From Tritonibacter litoralis (lineage in GTDB: Bacteria; Pseudomonadota; Alphaproteobacteria; Rhodobacterales; Rhodobacteraceae), in contig NZ_WIBF01000013.1 of assembly GCF_009496005.1 (NCBI RefSeq), positions 1 through 64,000 on the forward strand: DNA of 64,000 nt, written 5' to 3'. Below the pieces are notes generated by a model. The model was not told the DNA's origin and made no database searches. It worked only from the letters and a program-made list of their open reading frames with translations. Numbering within the stretch: the first letter of the stretch is position 1; the number at the start of each line of letters is the position of its first letter. The position numbers were made by a program, and so were the translations under genes. This document shows, in pieces, positions 1 to 8,019 of the stretch.

Positions 1-39
1 ACCGTCGGCGCGGGCGTTGTCTCCAAAATCATCGAGTAA
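1..39 (+). CDS. tuf: Elongation factor Tu, C-terminal end only (partial)
   Basis: The first twelve codons read TVGAGVVSKIIE followed by TAA, which is the conserved C-terminus of bacterial EF-Tu. The rest of the gene lies before the window. The call is supported by the tRNA-Trp, secE, nusG and rplK genes downstream, since tuf commonly precedes that block in alphaproteobacteria. Confidence 0.9.
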   Translation, partial: TVGAGVVSKIIE

Positions 40-64
40 TCAACTCGTCTGATTTGACTTACGG

Positions 65-92
65 AAAGGGCGCCCCAAGGAGCGCCCTTTTT
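65..92 (+). terminator. Rho-independent terminator of tuf
   Basis: A 9-bp perfect stem (aaagggcgc with gcgcccttt) with an 8-nt loop runs into five T residues, 26 nt after the tuf stop codon. Confidence 0.85.
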
Positions 93-129
93 GTTTGCAC
101 TAACTTTGGTAGGTGCAATCGCTGGGCCA

Positions 130-1170
130 TCACCCAGACAACAACCCATGATGCGCAAGGCTTCTGGCCATATCAGCTATTGTGTCTTGCGTTGGAACAG
201 GATCTTGTTTGAGCAGAGTCTGACCACGGCTGGCGTCAAGGCTTGGATGGTAGCCAAGCTCCACCAGATTTGCCCGAATATCGGGATTAAACAGAGCGTA
301 GATTCGAACGGCCCAATTGGGGAGTGTCAGCTTGGGCAATTGGTCGGCACGTTCAGGGAGCGCAGCCTTGAGCGCGTCGCCGAACTCGCGCAGCGATTGG
401 ATTTCAAATGCCGCTGGGACACGGCAACCAAAGGTCACCTCATTTGTCAGGGCCGCGCAGTGGATTCTTGCCAGATCGCGCACGTCAATGAGATGCAGAT
501 AAAGATCTGGAACAGCCGGGAATTCTCCATTGAGCATGCGGCGCATCAGGTCCCCTGACGTGCCAGGATCCTCGTCCAACAGAGGGCCAAGTATAAACCC
601 TGGATTGATAACGGTCAGATCTTTGCCGCGTCCAGCCGCTTGCATAATTTCCCAGGCACGCATTTCGGCCCGTGTTTTTGATTCTGCATAGGCATTCAAT
701 TTGCCACTTTCCGGATCCGCCCAATCAGAGGGCCCGAGCTCAGATGGGCCTGAAGCGCCTCGGCCGTTTACAATTGCGACGCTAGAGGATGTCAAAACCA
801 CACGCTTTACGCCAGCTTTCAGCGCCGCTTGAAGCGCGCGTTCCGTCCCTTCGACTGCGGGGCCAATCAACTGCATTTTATCCTTTGGCATCGCGGTGAC
901 AAAGGGCGATGCCACATGCATAAGGTAATCAGCTCCTGTAGAAGCCTCGTCCCAGCCGGCATCTTGTGTGAGATCTAGTTGCACAAATGTCATCTTCGAC
1001 AAATCTGCCCCCTGCGCCGAAAGCGCCTGCCGCACGTGATCGGCGCGTGCCAGATCTCGCATGGAACCCCGTACGTGGTAACCGAGCCGCAGCAGCTCCA
1101 GCGCGATATGACCTCCGAGGTACCCTGTTACCCCGGTCAAAAGAATCGTAGTATTGGAATTGGTCGCCAT
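130..1170 (-). CDS. NAD(P)-dependent extended SDR, dihydroflavonol-reductase-like epimerase/dehydratase
   Basis: This 346-residue protein has the N-terminal Rossmann motif of extended short-chain dehydrogenases (TGVTGYLGGH at residues 12-21), a Ser-rich active-site strand near 128-130 and the catalytic YxxxK (YAESK, 161-165). The overall pattern resembles the dihydroflavonol-4-reductase/cinnamoyl-CoA reductase branch, which reduces carbonyl groups with NADPH in the cytoplasm; the substrate cannot be read from the sequence. The ATG at 1170 is the first Met in front of the Rossmann fold. It is divergent from a TetR regulator with a 63-bp gap, the usual layout of a repressor and its target, so induction by a small aldehyde or ketone is a reasonable guess. 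The pair interrupts the usual tuf-tRNA-Trp neighbourhood. Confidence 0.82.
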   Translation of the reverse strand: MATNSNTTILLTGVTGYLGGHIALELLRLGYHVRGSMRDLARADHVRQALSAQGADLSKMTFVQLDLTQDAGWDEASTGADYLMHVASPFVTAMPKDKMQLIGPAVEGTERALQAALKAGVKRVVLTSSSVAIVNGRGASGPSELGPSDWADPESGKLNAYAESKTRAEMRAWEIMQAAGRGKDLTVINPGFILGPLLDEDPGTSGDLMRRMLNGEFPAVPDLYLHLIDVRDLARIHCAALTNEVTFGCRVPAAFEIQSLREFGDALKAALPERADQLPKLTLPNWAVRIYALFNPDIRANLVELGYHPSLDASRGQTLLKQDPVPTQDTIADMARSLAHHGLLSG

Positions 1171-1192
1171 TGTCTGACCTCTAAAATGAACT

Positions 1193-1216
1193 ATATGAAC
1201 TTAAATCGTTCAATAT
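1193..1216. promoter_or_regulatory. Candidate TetR operator between the divergent genes
   Basis: An imperfect inverted repeat (atatgaac, 7 nt, gttcaatat) sits in the 63-bp gap between the SDR gene and the TetR gene. The half-sites gaac/gttc match exactly and the outer AT parts match with a one-base slip. Position and symmetry fit a TetR-family operator controlling both genes. This is inference from layout; no binding consensus was compared. Confidence 0.45.
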
Positions 1217-1233
1217 GATATAAGAAAAGTAGC

Positions 1234-1800
1234 ATGACAGTTTCAACCCGTGGTTTGCGAAAACAGGAAACTATTCTGGACGCGGCGGAAGCCTTGTTCC
1301 TGCGACTTGGTCTGCAGGCCGCGACAATGGGAGGTTTGTCCAAGGAAGCAGGAGTCGCAAAGGCCACGCTTTATGGATATTTCCCGGACAAAGACACCGT
1401 GTTTGCCGCAGTGGTCGACCGGTTTCAGAAGCGGTTGGATGCAGAATTGCGGGAAAACCTGGACGGGGACGCCCCGGTGCCAGATAGGATCGCCGCGGCT
1501 CTTGTTGGTAAATCGCTAACTGTCTTTCGCGTTCTGCAAGGATCCCCGCATGCCGACGAGCTGCTGGCTGGGAAAAAATCCTTGTATCAAGATCGCCGCA
1601 ATTCCGAAGAACAGTGGGTCATCGATCTGCTGATACCCGTTTTAGAGCCAGACTATGGGCGGCAGGCGGCAGAACTCGCCTGGTTGTTGCTGGCTTGTGC
1701 CGGGGGAATTTCCCAGCGCGCCCAAAGCGAAGCGGAATTGGAGGCGGGGATTATAACGATTGTTTCTGCTGTTCTAACAGCGCGGAAAGCCGACAGGTAA
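1234..1800 (+). CDS. TetR/AcrR family transcriptional regulator
   Basis: The 188-residue protein carries a TetR-type helix-turn-helix at about residues 13-55, with the typical pattern ILDAAEALF, then GLSKEAGVAKATLYGYF, followed by the conserved DKD linker. The C-terminal ligand-binding part is divergent, as is normal for the family, so the ligand is unknown. It is divergent from the SDR gene and most likely represses that gene and itself through the inverted repeat in the gap. It ends 5 nt from the convergent acyltransferase gene. The ATG at 1234 places the helix-turn-helix at the expected distance from the N-terminus. Confidence 0.88.
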   Translation: MTVSTRGLRKQETILDAAEALFLRLGLQAATMGGLSKEAGVAKATLYGYFPDKDTVFAAVVDRFQKRLDAELRENLDGDAPVPDRIAAALVGKSLTVFRVLQGSPHADELLAGKKSLYQDRRNSEEQWVIDLLIPVLEPDYGRQAAELAWLLLACAGGISQRAQSEAELEAGIITIVSAVLTARKADR

Positions 1801-1805
1801 TAACA

Positions 1806-2501
1806 TCACTGTCCGCTGAAGTGCCTGCCTGCGATTTGATCAGCTTTGTCCGTGACCTCATCCAGAGCTTGGGAGATATTGGACTGAAGACGTGCGACTT
1901 CCTCTTCGGAGGGTTTCTTAGGCACGGTTTCTGTCCATTCTTCGCAGAGGAACACACCACGAGAAAAGGGCAGGGGCAGCATTTGTTTGTCCCATGTCGG
2001 CAGTTTGATGACACGGTGTTCGGCAAATGTGACAGTAAAAACCCGGCAGCCGGTCATTCGCGCCCACATGATCGGGACTTGCGAGGATTGGCGGGCAGGG
2101 CCGCGAGGGCCATCTGCGGCCAGTCCAATGGAGCAGCCGTCTTTGGTGCGGCGCAGCACCTCGCGGGAGAGGGCCACATGGCGTTGGTGGCTGGACATGG
2201 GGATCGTTTCAAACCCAAGGCGGACCAGAATTTGACCGGCCAGACGGCCGGCGCGGGCAGAGGATGTCAAAGCGCAGATCCGCCCCTGTCGCGTATCAAA
2301 AATATAGGGTGCCATAATCAAACGCTGGTGCCACAACACAAAAATGATGGGCTCGCCACGGGCGACGCAGGCATCCATCTCTTCAAAACCAAGGCGTTGC
2401 CATCGGGAAGTCCAATAGGCGAATCGCACGTATGTGGCAAAGAAGCCCTCGACCATGCGGTTGAAACGGCGGCTGTCGGCGATTTTTCTGCGAAGGCTCA
2501 C
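1806..2501 (-). CDS. Lysophospholipid acyltransferase family protein (DUF374 type)
   Basis: This 231-residue protein matches the DUF374 branch of the lysophospholipid acyltransferases. The HX4D-like catalytic region appears as LWHQ (56-59), and the typical AADGPRGPA motif is at 128-136, followed by a hydrophobic-aromatic region as in lipid A or phospholipid acyltransferases. Members act at the inner membrane; the exact acyl acceptor in this branch is not established. The N-terminal 50 residues are basic and aromatic and may lie on the membrane surface. The gene stands alone on the minus strand, convergent with the TetR gene and upstream of tRNA-Trp on the opposite strand. Confidence 0.78.
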   Translation of the reverse strand: MSLRRKIADSRRFNRMVEGFFATYVRFAYWTSRWQRLGFEEMDACVARGEPIIFVLWHQRLIMAPYIFDTRQGRICALTSSARAGRLAGQILVRLGFETIPMSSHQRHVALSREVLRRTKDGCSIGLAADGPRGPARQSSQVPIMWARMTGCRVFTVTFAEHRVIKLPTWDKQMLPLPFSRGVFLCEEWTETVPKKPSEEEVARLQSNISQALDEVTDKADQIAGRHFSGQ

Positions 2502-2605
2502 GAATTCGGGTCCTTTTTACCCAAGTTTTCCGCCTGTCATAGACCAGCAGACGCGGCCTCACCAGCCTTGGGCGCGAATGAACGGAATTTGTCGTGATTT
2601 CCCTC

Positions 2606-2634
2606 TTGCTACCGCTGCGCCAGTGGCTTAGGAA
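2606..2634 (+). promoter_or_regulatory. Candidate promoter for tRNA-Trp
   Basis: TTGCTA (2606-2611) and TAGGAA (2629-2634) are separated by 17 nt and end 12 nt before the mature tRNA 5' end. Spacing and position fit a sigma-70-type promoter with a very short leader. Confidence 0.45.
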
Positions 2635-2646
2635 CACCGGCACCAC

Positions 2647-2722
2647 AGGGGTATAGCTCAGTTGGTAGAGCGACGGTCTCCAAAACCGTAGGTCGCGGGT
2701 TCGAACCCTGCTGCCCCTGCCA
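2647..2722 (+). tRNA. trpT: tRNA-Trp (anticodon CCA)
   Basis: A full 76-nt cloverleaf can be folded. The acceptor stem AGGGGTA pairs with TGCCCCT with one G-T wobble. The D arm is TAGCTCAGTTGGTAGAGCG, the anticodon stem ACGGT/ACCGT holds the loop CTCCAAA with anticodon CCA, and the T arm contains GGTTCGAACC. The 3' CCA is encoded. tRNA-Trp between tuf and secE is common in alphaproteobacteria. Confidence 0.97.
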
Positions 2723-2790
2723 GTTACCAAATCCATGACATGATAGCGAATTATGTTTCCGCCGAGTGGCTGGCGGCCATTTGACGTGCG

Positions 2791-2825
2791 TGTACCAACG
2801 CAGGAGGGCGTTGGTACATTCTGTT
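2791..2825 (+). terminator. Terminator-like hairpin between tRNA-Trp and the convergent gene
   Basis: An 11-bp perfect stem (tgtaccaacgc at 2791-2801, gcgttggtaca at 2808-2818) with a 6-nt loop is followed by a T-rich stretch on the plus strand. It lies between the tRNA and the end of the minus-strand TPR gene, so it probably ends the tRNA transcript and may work in both directions. Confidence 0.6.
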
Positions 2826-2841
2826 TGGGTCAACGGGGCCT

Positions 2842-5025
2842 TCAGGCCAATGCGGCAGAGTTCGGCATTTGCAAATAACCGCTGGAGGACGTGGCCACAT
2901 CGATGTGGTCCGGGCCTTCGCCTTTGAGCCAACGACCATAGGCCAGATCCAAACCCTCTTCAAAGTCGCGCGTGAAACATTGGGTGTCAAACAGCGGCGT
3001 TGTCAGGCGATTGGCGTTGAGGCGGGCCTTGATATCGGCCAGGCGCAAAGGGTCCTGTGCGATGGCCAGCGCGTGGCGTTCATAAGCGGCCGGGCTGTGG
3101 GTGATCAGCTCGGGCAGGCCCACCGCCGACAAGAGGCTGGCGCTGACGCGGGCGGCAAACTGCTTGCCCGCCATCGTCAGAACTGGGAGACCGGCCCACA
3201 GGGCGTCACTTGCCGTGGTATGGGCGTTGACCACAAAAGTATCCAGGAACAGATCCGCCAGATTGTGGCGCGCCAGATGGTCGGCCTGGTCCATACGGGG
3301 CGCAAAGATCAGGCGATCCGGTGATATCCCACGTGCCTGGGCTTCTGTGCGCAGGTTGGCCTTGGACGTGGCGCTTGTTTCCAAAAGCCACAGGACGCTG
3401 CCGTCCACCTGGTCCAGCAGGCGCATCCAGATGTCGAATTCCTGCGGGGTGATTTTGTAGCTGTTGTTGAAGCAACAGAACACAAACCCGTTTTCCGGCA
3501 GACCGCATTCCGACCGGCTGAAGACACGATCAGAGGTTTGCCGATTGCGATCATTTACCTGATAGCTGTGCGGCATACGCAGCAGATGTTCATCATAGTG
3601 ACGCTCGCTCCCCGGCGGGCAGACCTGCCAATCGGTGATCATATAGTCATAGACATTGGTGCCCATGGATCCGGGATATCCAAGGTATGCGATTTGGATC
3701 GGTGCCAGGCGCGCGCCAAAGATCGCGCTGCGGTTGCCACTGGTGAAGCCCTTCAGATCGATGGCGATATCCAGCCTGTCGTCATGAGCACGTTTCGCCA
3801 AATCGGCGTCAGACATCGCAGAAGCTTCGATGAAGTGGTCGACATTGTCGCGCACCTGCGCACGGCCTTCATCATCCACATTGGGTCCGAAGGAATAGGC
3901 AAAGATCTCAAACCGGTCACGGTCATGGGCTTGGAACATGCCACCCATCAGATGCATCGTTGCATGGGAGTGGAAGTCTGCGGAAAAATACCCGATCCGT
4001 AGACGTTGGGGACGTGATAAGGGGGCGGTACGGGTTGGGGCGGTCAATTGCGGGATCTGTTCGCCGGCATAGGCCTGGGTGCGAATGCGCAGAAGGTCCG
4101 GGTTGTCCTCCATCGCCATCAACAGAAACGGAGAACAGGCGATCCCTTGCAGACCCAAGAAACGGCGGCTGCTGGCATATTCATCCACCCAGCGCCAGTC
4201 GTTCAGATGGGCCATGGCGTGGAGCTTGGCGGCGCGGGCGTGATCGTTTGAGCCGCTGAGCTCGGTTGCGCGTTCAAGATACGGCAGGGCGTCTTCGTTG
4301 CGCCCGTTCAGCACATGCAGCTGGCCCAGGTTGAAATGTGCCGGTTGCAAGCTCTGGTCGTGTTCGATTGCCTTTTCAAGCATCTCTTGCGCAGCATCCA
4401 TTTGCCCGGCGATACGAAGGGCTGAGGCATAATTAAAGAGGACGCGCGCGTTTGTCGGCGCCAAGTCGCTGGCATGTTTCAAAACATCAGCGGCTTCGCC
4501 AATTTGACCAACCTGCACAAGCAGGTTGCCAAAGTCATTCAGCAGAGTCAGGTTTTCCGGCTCAAGCGAGAGCGCTTTGCGAAACAGGGCCTGGGCATTG
4601 TCAAGCTGACCCTGGCGTCGGCTGACTTGTGCCATAAACCCATAGGTGTCACCCTGTTTGCTGTTGAGTTCCAGCGCTTTGTTCAAACATGTCGCGGCCT
4701 CGTTAAGCGCGCCAAGCAGCATGTGGCACTGGCCCAGCGACTTCCAAAGGAAATGCGACTTGCGGTATTTGTTCAGGTTGCTCGCGCACAGGGTTGCAGC
4801 TTGTGAAACATTGCCATTGGCGATCTGAGTCTTGATCCGGGCGACCAGGTCGGCAGGGGGCTCATCAATAGTGGCGATACGGTTTCGAAGTGCATCCAGC
4901 GCGCTGCGCGCCCTTTGATTTTGTGGAAACCGCGCGAGAATTTCGCCATATGTTTCGGCCGCGTCTTCAAAATTCTGATCGCGTTCATAACGTTGCGCTT
5001 TATGGAGGCTGCTTGCGACGGTCAT
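2842..5025 (-). CDS. TPR protein with O-GlcNAc-transferase-like (SPINDLY/GT41) catalytic domain
   Basis: The 727-residue protein has two parts. Residues about 10-260 hold tandem tetratricopeptide repeats of 34 residues with the usual W/L-G-Y-A-P pattern (for example FRKALSLEPENLTLLNDFG). From about 340 on is a GT41 glycosyltransferase region. It begins with RIGYFSADFHSHATMHLM, carrying the His residues seen at the start of the OGT catalytic core, and continues with FCCFNNSYKITP and HTTASDALWAGLPVLT, the UDP-sugar-binding motifs of OGT. Family members move a sugar from UDP-sugar to protein Ser/Thr. Bacterial members often modify surface or flagellar proteins, but the acceptor here is unknown. 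It has no operon partner and lies between tRNA-Trp and secE on the opposite strand. Confidence 0.82.
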   Translation of the reverse strand: MTVASSLHKAQRYERDQNFEDAAETYGEILARFPQNQRARSALDALRNRIATIDEPPADLVARIKTQIANGNVSQAATLCASNLNKYRKSHFLWKSLGQCHMLLGALNEAATCLNKALELNSKQGDTYGFMAQVSRRQGQLDNAQALFRKALSLEPENLTLLNDFGNLLVQVGQIGEAADVLKHASDLAPTNARVLFNYASALRIAGQMDAAQEMLEKAIEHDQSLQPAHFNLGQLHVLNGRNEDALPYLERATELSGSNDHARAAKLHAMAHLNDWRWVDEYASSRRFLGLQGIACSPFLLMAMEDNPDLLRIRTQAYAGEQIPQLTAPTRTAPLSRPQRLRIGYFSADFHSHATMHLMGGMFQAHDRDRFEIFAYSFGPNVDDEGRAQVRDNVDHFIEASAMSDADLAKRAHDDRLDIAIDLKGFTSGNRSAIFGARLAPIQIAYLGYPGSMGTNVYDYMITDWQVCPPGSERHYDEHLLRMPHSYQVNDRNRQTSDRVFSRSECGLPENGFVFCCFNNSYKITPQEFDIWMRLLDQVDGSVLWLLETSATSKANLRTEAQARGISPDRLIFAPRMDQADHLARHNLADLFLDTFVVNAHTTASDALWAGLPVLTMAGKQFAARVSASLLSAVGLPELITHSPAAYERHALAIAQDPLRLADIKARLNANRLTTPLFDTQCFTRDFEEGLDLAYGRWLKGEGPDHIDVATSSSGYLQMPNSAALA

Positions 5026-5380
5026 GGAATCCTATCTCACTACGATACTGAGGTGCGGGCGGTGCGTTTCAACAACCGAGGGTCCGCTTTGAATCATTCG
5101 TAAGATCAGAAAATTAAGATAGAATTGATTCAGCTTCCGACCGCGCCACGCCCTTAATGGTTTCCCCGGGTATCGGTTTGAAAACATGAACGAATAAAGG
5201 TTGAGAAAAACAACGGCCACTTTGGCCGCGATCCGGCGGACAGGTGGGCCGTTCTATTATGCCGGGATTTGCATGGCTTGAATGTAGAGTAAAAGGCGAA
5301 TTCAGCCTCGCCCCTTGAATTCAGGCGCAGCTCCGGTTAAATCCCGGCAGATCGCAACATAGCAAAAGAGACGCAGCCAA
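5026..5380. other. Intergenic region upstream of secE
   Basis: This 355-nt divergent gap must hold promoters for the TPR/GT41 gene (minus) and for secE (plus). I see no convincing -35/-10 pair. An imperfect inverted repeat (aacggccac at 5212-5220 with gtgggccgtt at 5244-5253) and a direct repeat of gaattcag about 24 nt apart lie in the secE-proximal half. No gene is supported. Confidence 0.4.
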
Positions 5381-5569
5381 ATGGCCAGCATCAATCCCGT
5401 ACAGTTTATCCAGCAGGTCCGCGCTGAGGTGTCCAAAGTTGTTTGGCCGACCCGTCGTGAGGTTTTGCTGACCACCGTCATGGTGTTCGTCATGGCGGCA
5501 TTGACGGCTGTCTTCTTTGCCTTGGTCGATCTGGCCATTCGCTCGGGTCTGGAAGTGATCCTGGGCTAA
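5381..5569 (+). CDS. secE: Preprotein translocase subunit SecE
   Basis: A 62-residue protein with the short single-span SecE architecture typical of alphaproteobacteria. An amphipathic N-terminal helix contains QQVRAEVSKVVWPTRREV, where VxWPTRxEV is the family signature, and one membrane span lies at about residues 30-55. SecE clamps SecY in the inner-membrane protein-export channel. It is the first gene of the secE-nusG-rplKAJL-rpoBC block, which confirms the call. Confidence 0.96.
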   Translation: MASINPVQFIQQVRAEVSKVVWPTRREVLLTTVMVFVMAALTAVFFALVDLAIRSGLEVILG

Positions 5570-5673
5570 GGCCTTTTGAGGGCAGGGGACTGCTCTTTTT
5601 TCTCTGTGTGCTCGGCGGCTTGGACTTGATCTTAGCAAACAGTCAGAGTACTTGAGCCGCTATCCCTGACGTT

Positions 5674-5706
5674 GGCGTGTGGCGATTCGGTTGCACGCCG
5701 CTTTTT
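5674..5706 (+). terminator. Hairpin with T-run between secE and nusG
   Basis: A 6-bp stem (ggcgtg at 5674-5679 with cacgcc at 5694-5699) is followed by gcttttt. It could attenuate transcription between secE and nusG or separate a secE transcript. No gene is supported in the 241-nt secE-nusG gap. Confidence 0.4.
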
Positions 5707-5810
5707 GTTGGGGCCGCGACACGCCATATTTGGCCTGTCAGCGGAAGGATTTTGAAACGACGGTGCGGGTCAGCATGGGCTCGCGTGGCAGGACAAGGAC
5801 GATCAGGTTC

Positions 5811-6344
5811 ATGGCGAAACGGTGGTATTCGGTCAGCGTTCTTTCGAACTTCGAAAAGAAAATCGCAGAGCAAATCCGTGCCGAAGTGATCGAGAAGGGT
5901 CTTGAGGACGAGATCGACGAGGTTCTGGTCCCCACCGAAGAGGTGATCGAGGTTCGTCGCGGCAAGAAAGTGACCACTGAGCGTCGCTTTATGCCCGGTT
6001 ATGTTCTGGTCCATATGGAAATGTCTGATCGCGGCTATCACCTGATTTCCTCGATCAACCGCGTGACCGGATTTTTGGGCCCACAAGGGCGCCCGATGCC
6101 GATGCGTGATGCAGAAGTGAACGGCATTCTGAACCGCGTCAGCGAGAACGAAGAAGCGCCGCGCACCCTGATCACCTTTGAAGTGGGTGAGAAGGTCAAG
6201 GTTAACGACGGCCCGTTCGAAGATTTCGACGGCATGGTCGAAGAGGTCGACGACGACAACCAAAAGCTCAAGGTTACCGTGTCGATCTTTGGTCGGGAAA
6301 CCCCGGTCGAACTGGACTTCACTCAGGTCAATAAACAGACCTGA
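5811..6344 (+). CDS. nusG: Transcription termination/antitermination factor NusG
   Basis: The ATG at 5811 gives a 177-residue NusG starting [20 protein letters not shown], the standard start and length. An in-frame extension reaches upstream to 5679 but has no NusG similarity and was not used. The NGN domain contains [10 protein letters not shown] and the GFLG strand; the C-terminal KOW domain contains [16 protein letters not shown]. NusG binds RNA polymerase to suppress pausing and links it to Rho and ribosomes. The shine-dalgarno is weak (aaggac about 12 nt upstream). A GC hairpin follows the stop codon. Confidence 0.97.
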   Translation: MAKRWYSVSVLSNFEKKIAEQIRAEVIEKGLEDEIDEVLVPTEEVIEVRRGKKVTTERRFMPGYVLVHMEMSDRGYHLISSINRVTGFLGPQGRPMPMRDAEVNGILNRVSENEEAPRTLITFEVGEKVKVNDGPFEDFDGMVEEVDDDNQKLKVTVSIFGRETPVELDFTQVNKQT

Positions 6345-6350
6345 TGAAAG

Positions 6351-6377
6351 AAAGCCGCGCCTTGATTGCGCGGCTTT
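6351..6377 (+). terminator. GC-rich hairpin after nusG (attenuator-like)
   Basis: A 10-bp perfect stem, aaagccgcgc paired with gcgcggcttt across a 7-nt loop, begins 6 nt after the nusG stop. Only three T residues are in line with the stem, so partial termination or a processing site is more likely than a full stop. Confidence 0.6.
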
Positions 6378-6476
6378 GAGCGTGGGAGGCCACGGCATCG
6401 CGATGCCAAAGCCGGACCACACAACATGAGAAGCCCCAATGACGCGTCGGCGGGGTGTTGAAAAGGAGATAACCAG

Positions 6477-6929
6477 ATGGCAAAGAAGCTTGCTGGTACA
6501 ATGAAGCTGCAGATCCCTGCAGGTCAAGCGAACCCCTCCCCGCCGGTTGGTCCGGCGCTGGGTCAGCGCGGCATCAATATCATGGAATTCTGTAAGGCGT
6601 TTAACGCAAAGACCCAGGAAATGGATCCTGGCGCGCCTTGCCCGACCGTGATCACCTATTATCAGGACAAGTCCTTCACCATGGACATCAAGACGCCGCC
6701 TGCGTCTTACTACCTGAAAAAAGCGGCTGGCCTGAAGCCGGTTGGCAAGCGGAACCGTCCGCGTGGTGCTGAAAACCCAGGTCGTGAAATCGTTGCATCC
6801 GTGACCGCGGCACAGGTTCGCGAAATCGCCGAAGCAAAGATGAAAGACCTGTCTGCAAACGACGTCGAAGCGGCGATGCAGATCATCCTGGGCTCCGCCC
6901 GTTCTATGGGTATCGAGGTGAAAGGCTAA
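6477..6929 (+). CDS. rplK: 50S ribosomal protein L11
   Basis: A 150-residue protein starting [20 protein letters not shown], with the conserved [18 protein letters not shown] stretch of L11 and the C-terminal rRNA-binding domain ending in [13 protein letters not shown]11 forms the GTPase-associated centre of the 50S subunit with 23S rRNA and is the site where ppGpp synthetase RelA senses stalled ribosomes. A good shine-dalgarno (aaaggagataacc) precedes the ATG. rplA follows after 3 nt, so the two are co-translated. Confidence 0.98.
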   Translation: MAKKLAGTMKLQIPAGQANPSPPVGPALGQRGINIMEFCKAFNAKTQEMDPGAPCPTVITYYQDKSFTMDIKTPPASYYLKKAAGLKPVGKRNRPRGAENPGREIVASVTAAQVREIAEAKMKDLSANDVEAAMQIILGSARSMGIEVKG

Positions 6930-6932
6930 ATC

Positions 6933-7631
6933 ATGGCAAAGCTCGGTAAACGTACCCGCGCAGCGCGCGAAGCCTTCGCTGGCAAAGAGAACCTGACCGT
7001 TGAGGAGGCTGTTGCACTGGTTAAGGCCAACGCAACTTCCAAGTTCGACGAGACCATCGAAATTGCAATGAACCTGGGCGTTGACACCCGTCACGCAGAC
7101 CAGATGGTTCGCGGCGTGATCGGCCTGCCAAACGGCACCGGTAAAGCCATGCGTGTTGCAGTATTTGCACGCGGCCCCAAGGCCGAAGAAGCACAAGCTG
7201 CTGGCGCAGATGTTGTGGGCGCAGAAGATCTGATGGAATCCATCCAAGGCGGCAACCTGGACTTTGATCGCTGCATCGCGACTCCGGACATGATGCCGAT
7301 CGTTGGTCGTCTGGGTAAAATCCTGGGCCCGCGCAACCTTATGCCGAACCCCAAAGTTGGCACTGTGACCATGGACGTGAAAGCGGCCGTGGAAGCAGCC
7401 AAGGGTGGTGAAGTTCAGTTCAAAGCGGAAAAAGGTGGCGTTGTGCACGCCGGTGTTGGCAAAGCGTCTTTTGACGAAGCCAAGCTGGTTGAGAACGTCA
7501 AAGCCTTCATCTCTGCGGTTGCCAAGGCAAAACCGTCGGGTGCCAAAGGCGCATATATGAAGAAAATTGCTCTGTCCTCCACCATGGGTCCGGGCGTCAC
7601 CGTTGACGTCGAAGGCGCTGTCAGCGAGTAA
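6933..7631 (+). CDS. rplA: 50S ribosomal protein L1
   Basis: A 232-residue protein with L1 signatures including [18 protein letters not shown] and [20 protein letters not shown]1 forms the mobile L1 stalk that guides deacylated tRNA out of the E site. In many bacteria it also represses translation of its own rplKA mRNA; I did not find an obvious L1-binding mimic upstream of rplK. It starts 3 nt after rplK. Confidence 0.98.
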   Translation: MAKLGKRTRAAREAFAGKENLTVEEAVALVKANATSKFDETIEIAMNLGVDTRHADQMVRGVIGLPNGTGKAMRVAVFARGPKAEEAQAAGADVVGAEDLMESIQGGNLDFDRCIATPDMMPIVGRLGKILGPRNLMPNPKVGTVTMDVKAAVEAAKGGEVQFKAEKGGVVHAGVGKASFDEAKLVENVKAFISAVAKAKPSGAKGAYMKKIALSSTMGPGVTVDVEGAVSE

Positions 7632-7658
7632 TTTTCGATCCTTTTGAAGGATTGATTG

Positions 7659-7689
7659 GGGCGGGTCCTGCGGGGCTCGCCCTGTTTTG
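7659..7689 (+). terminator. Hairpin after rplA
   Basis: A 7-bp stem (gggcggg at 7659-7665 with ctcgccc at 7676-7682, one G-T pair) is followed by tgttttg. It fits a weak terminator or attenuator separating rplKA from rplJL. Confidence 0.5.
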
Positions 7690-7739
7690 TTTGGAGCCGT
7701 CGCAAAGTCATCGCAAAGCGGGCAGGCGGGCTGATTTAC

Positions 7740-8019
7740 CCCTTGGAAATCTCTGCAATTGGGACTAAGTACGAGCACGCAATGAAGCGTGCGATTCGTC
7801 GTGCGCTTCATTTCGTTTCGTCCAAGATGGTGGGTGGCTTGTCGATCTGGCCTTAATTTCCCTCCTGAGACGGGTAAGACCAAAAAGATCGAGGGATTTT
7901 TGACCCTCGGGCAGATTTTGGCTCATCCCGTAAAACGGACCCGAACGCCAGGCCTTGGTGACAAGGTCGGGCAAATTATGAGCCGGGGTGTTGTTACACC
8001 CCAAAACTTGGAGAGAACT
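7740..8019 (+). promoter_or_regulatory. Structured rplJ leader (probable L10 autoregulatory leader)
   Basis: The 388-nt rplA-rplJ gap carries several hairpins in its last 280 nt. Hairpin A pairs gcacgc (7775-7780) with gcgtgc (7787-7792). Hairpin B pairs aatgaagcg (7781-7789) with cgcttcatt (7804-7812), and shares bases 7781-7789 with A, so they exclude each other. Hairpin C is cgaggg/ccctcg (7890-7909). Hairpin D is ggggtg/cacccc (7985-8002), ending 7 nt before the rplJ shine-dalgarno. L10 leaders that bind L10-L7/L12 are known upstream of rplJ in many bacteria; that this is one is inferred from position and structure. Confidence 0.55.

Noticed and set aside
5643-7883. A very long open frame (746 codons) on the minus strand across nusG, rplK and rplA
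   Set aside because: It is antisense to three certain, highly conserved genes; strong codon bias in those genes leaves the opposite frame open. Its translation has no family features.
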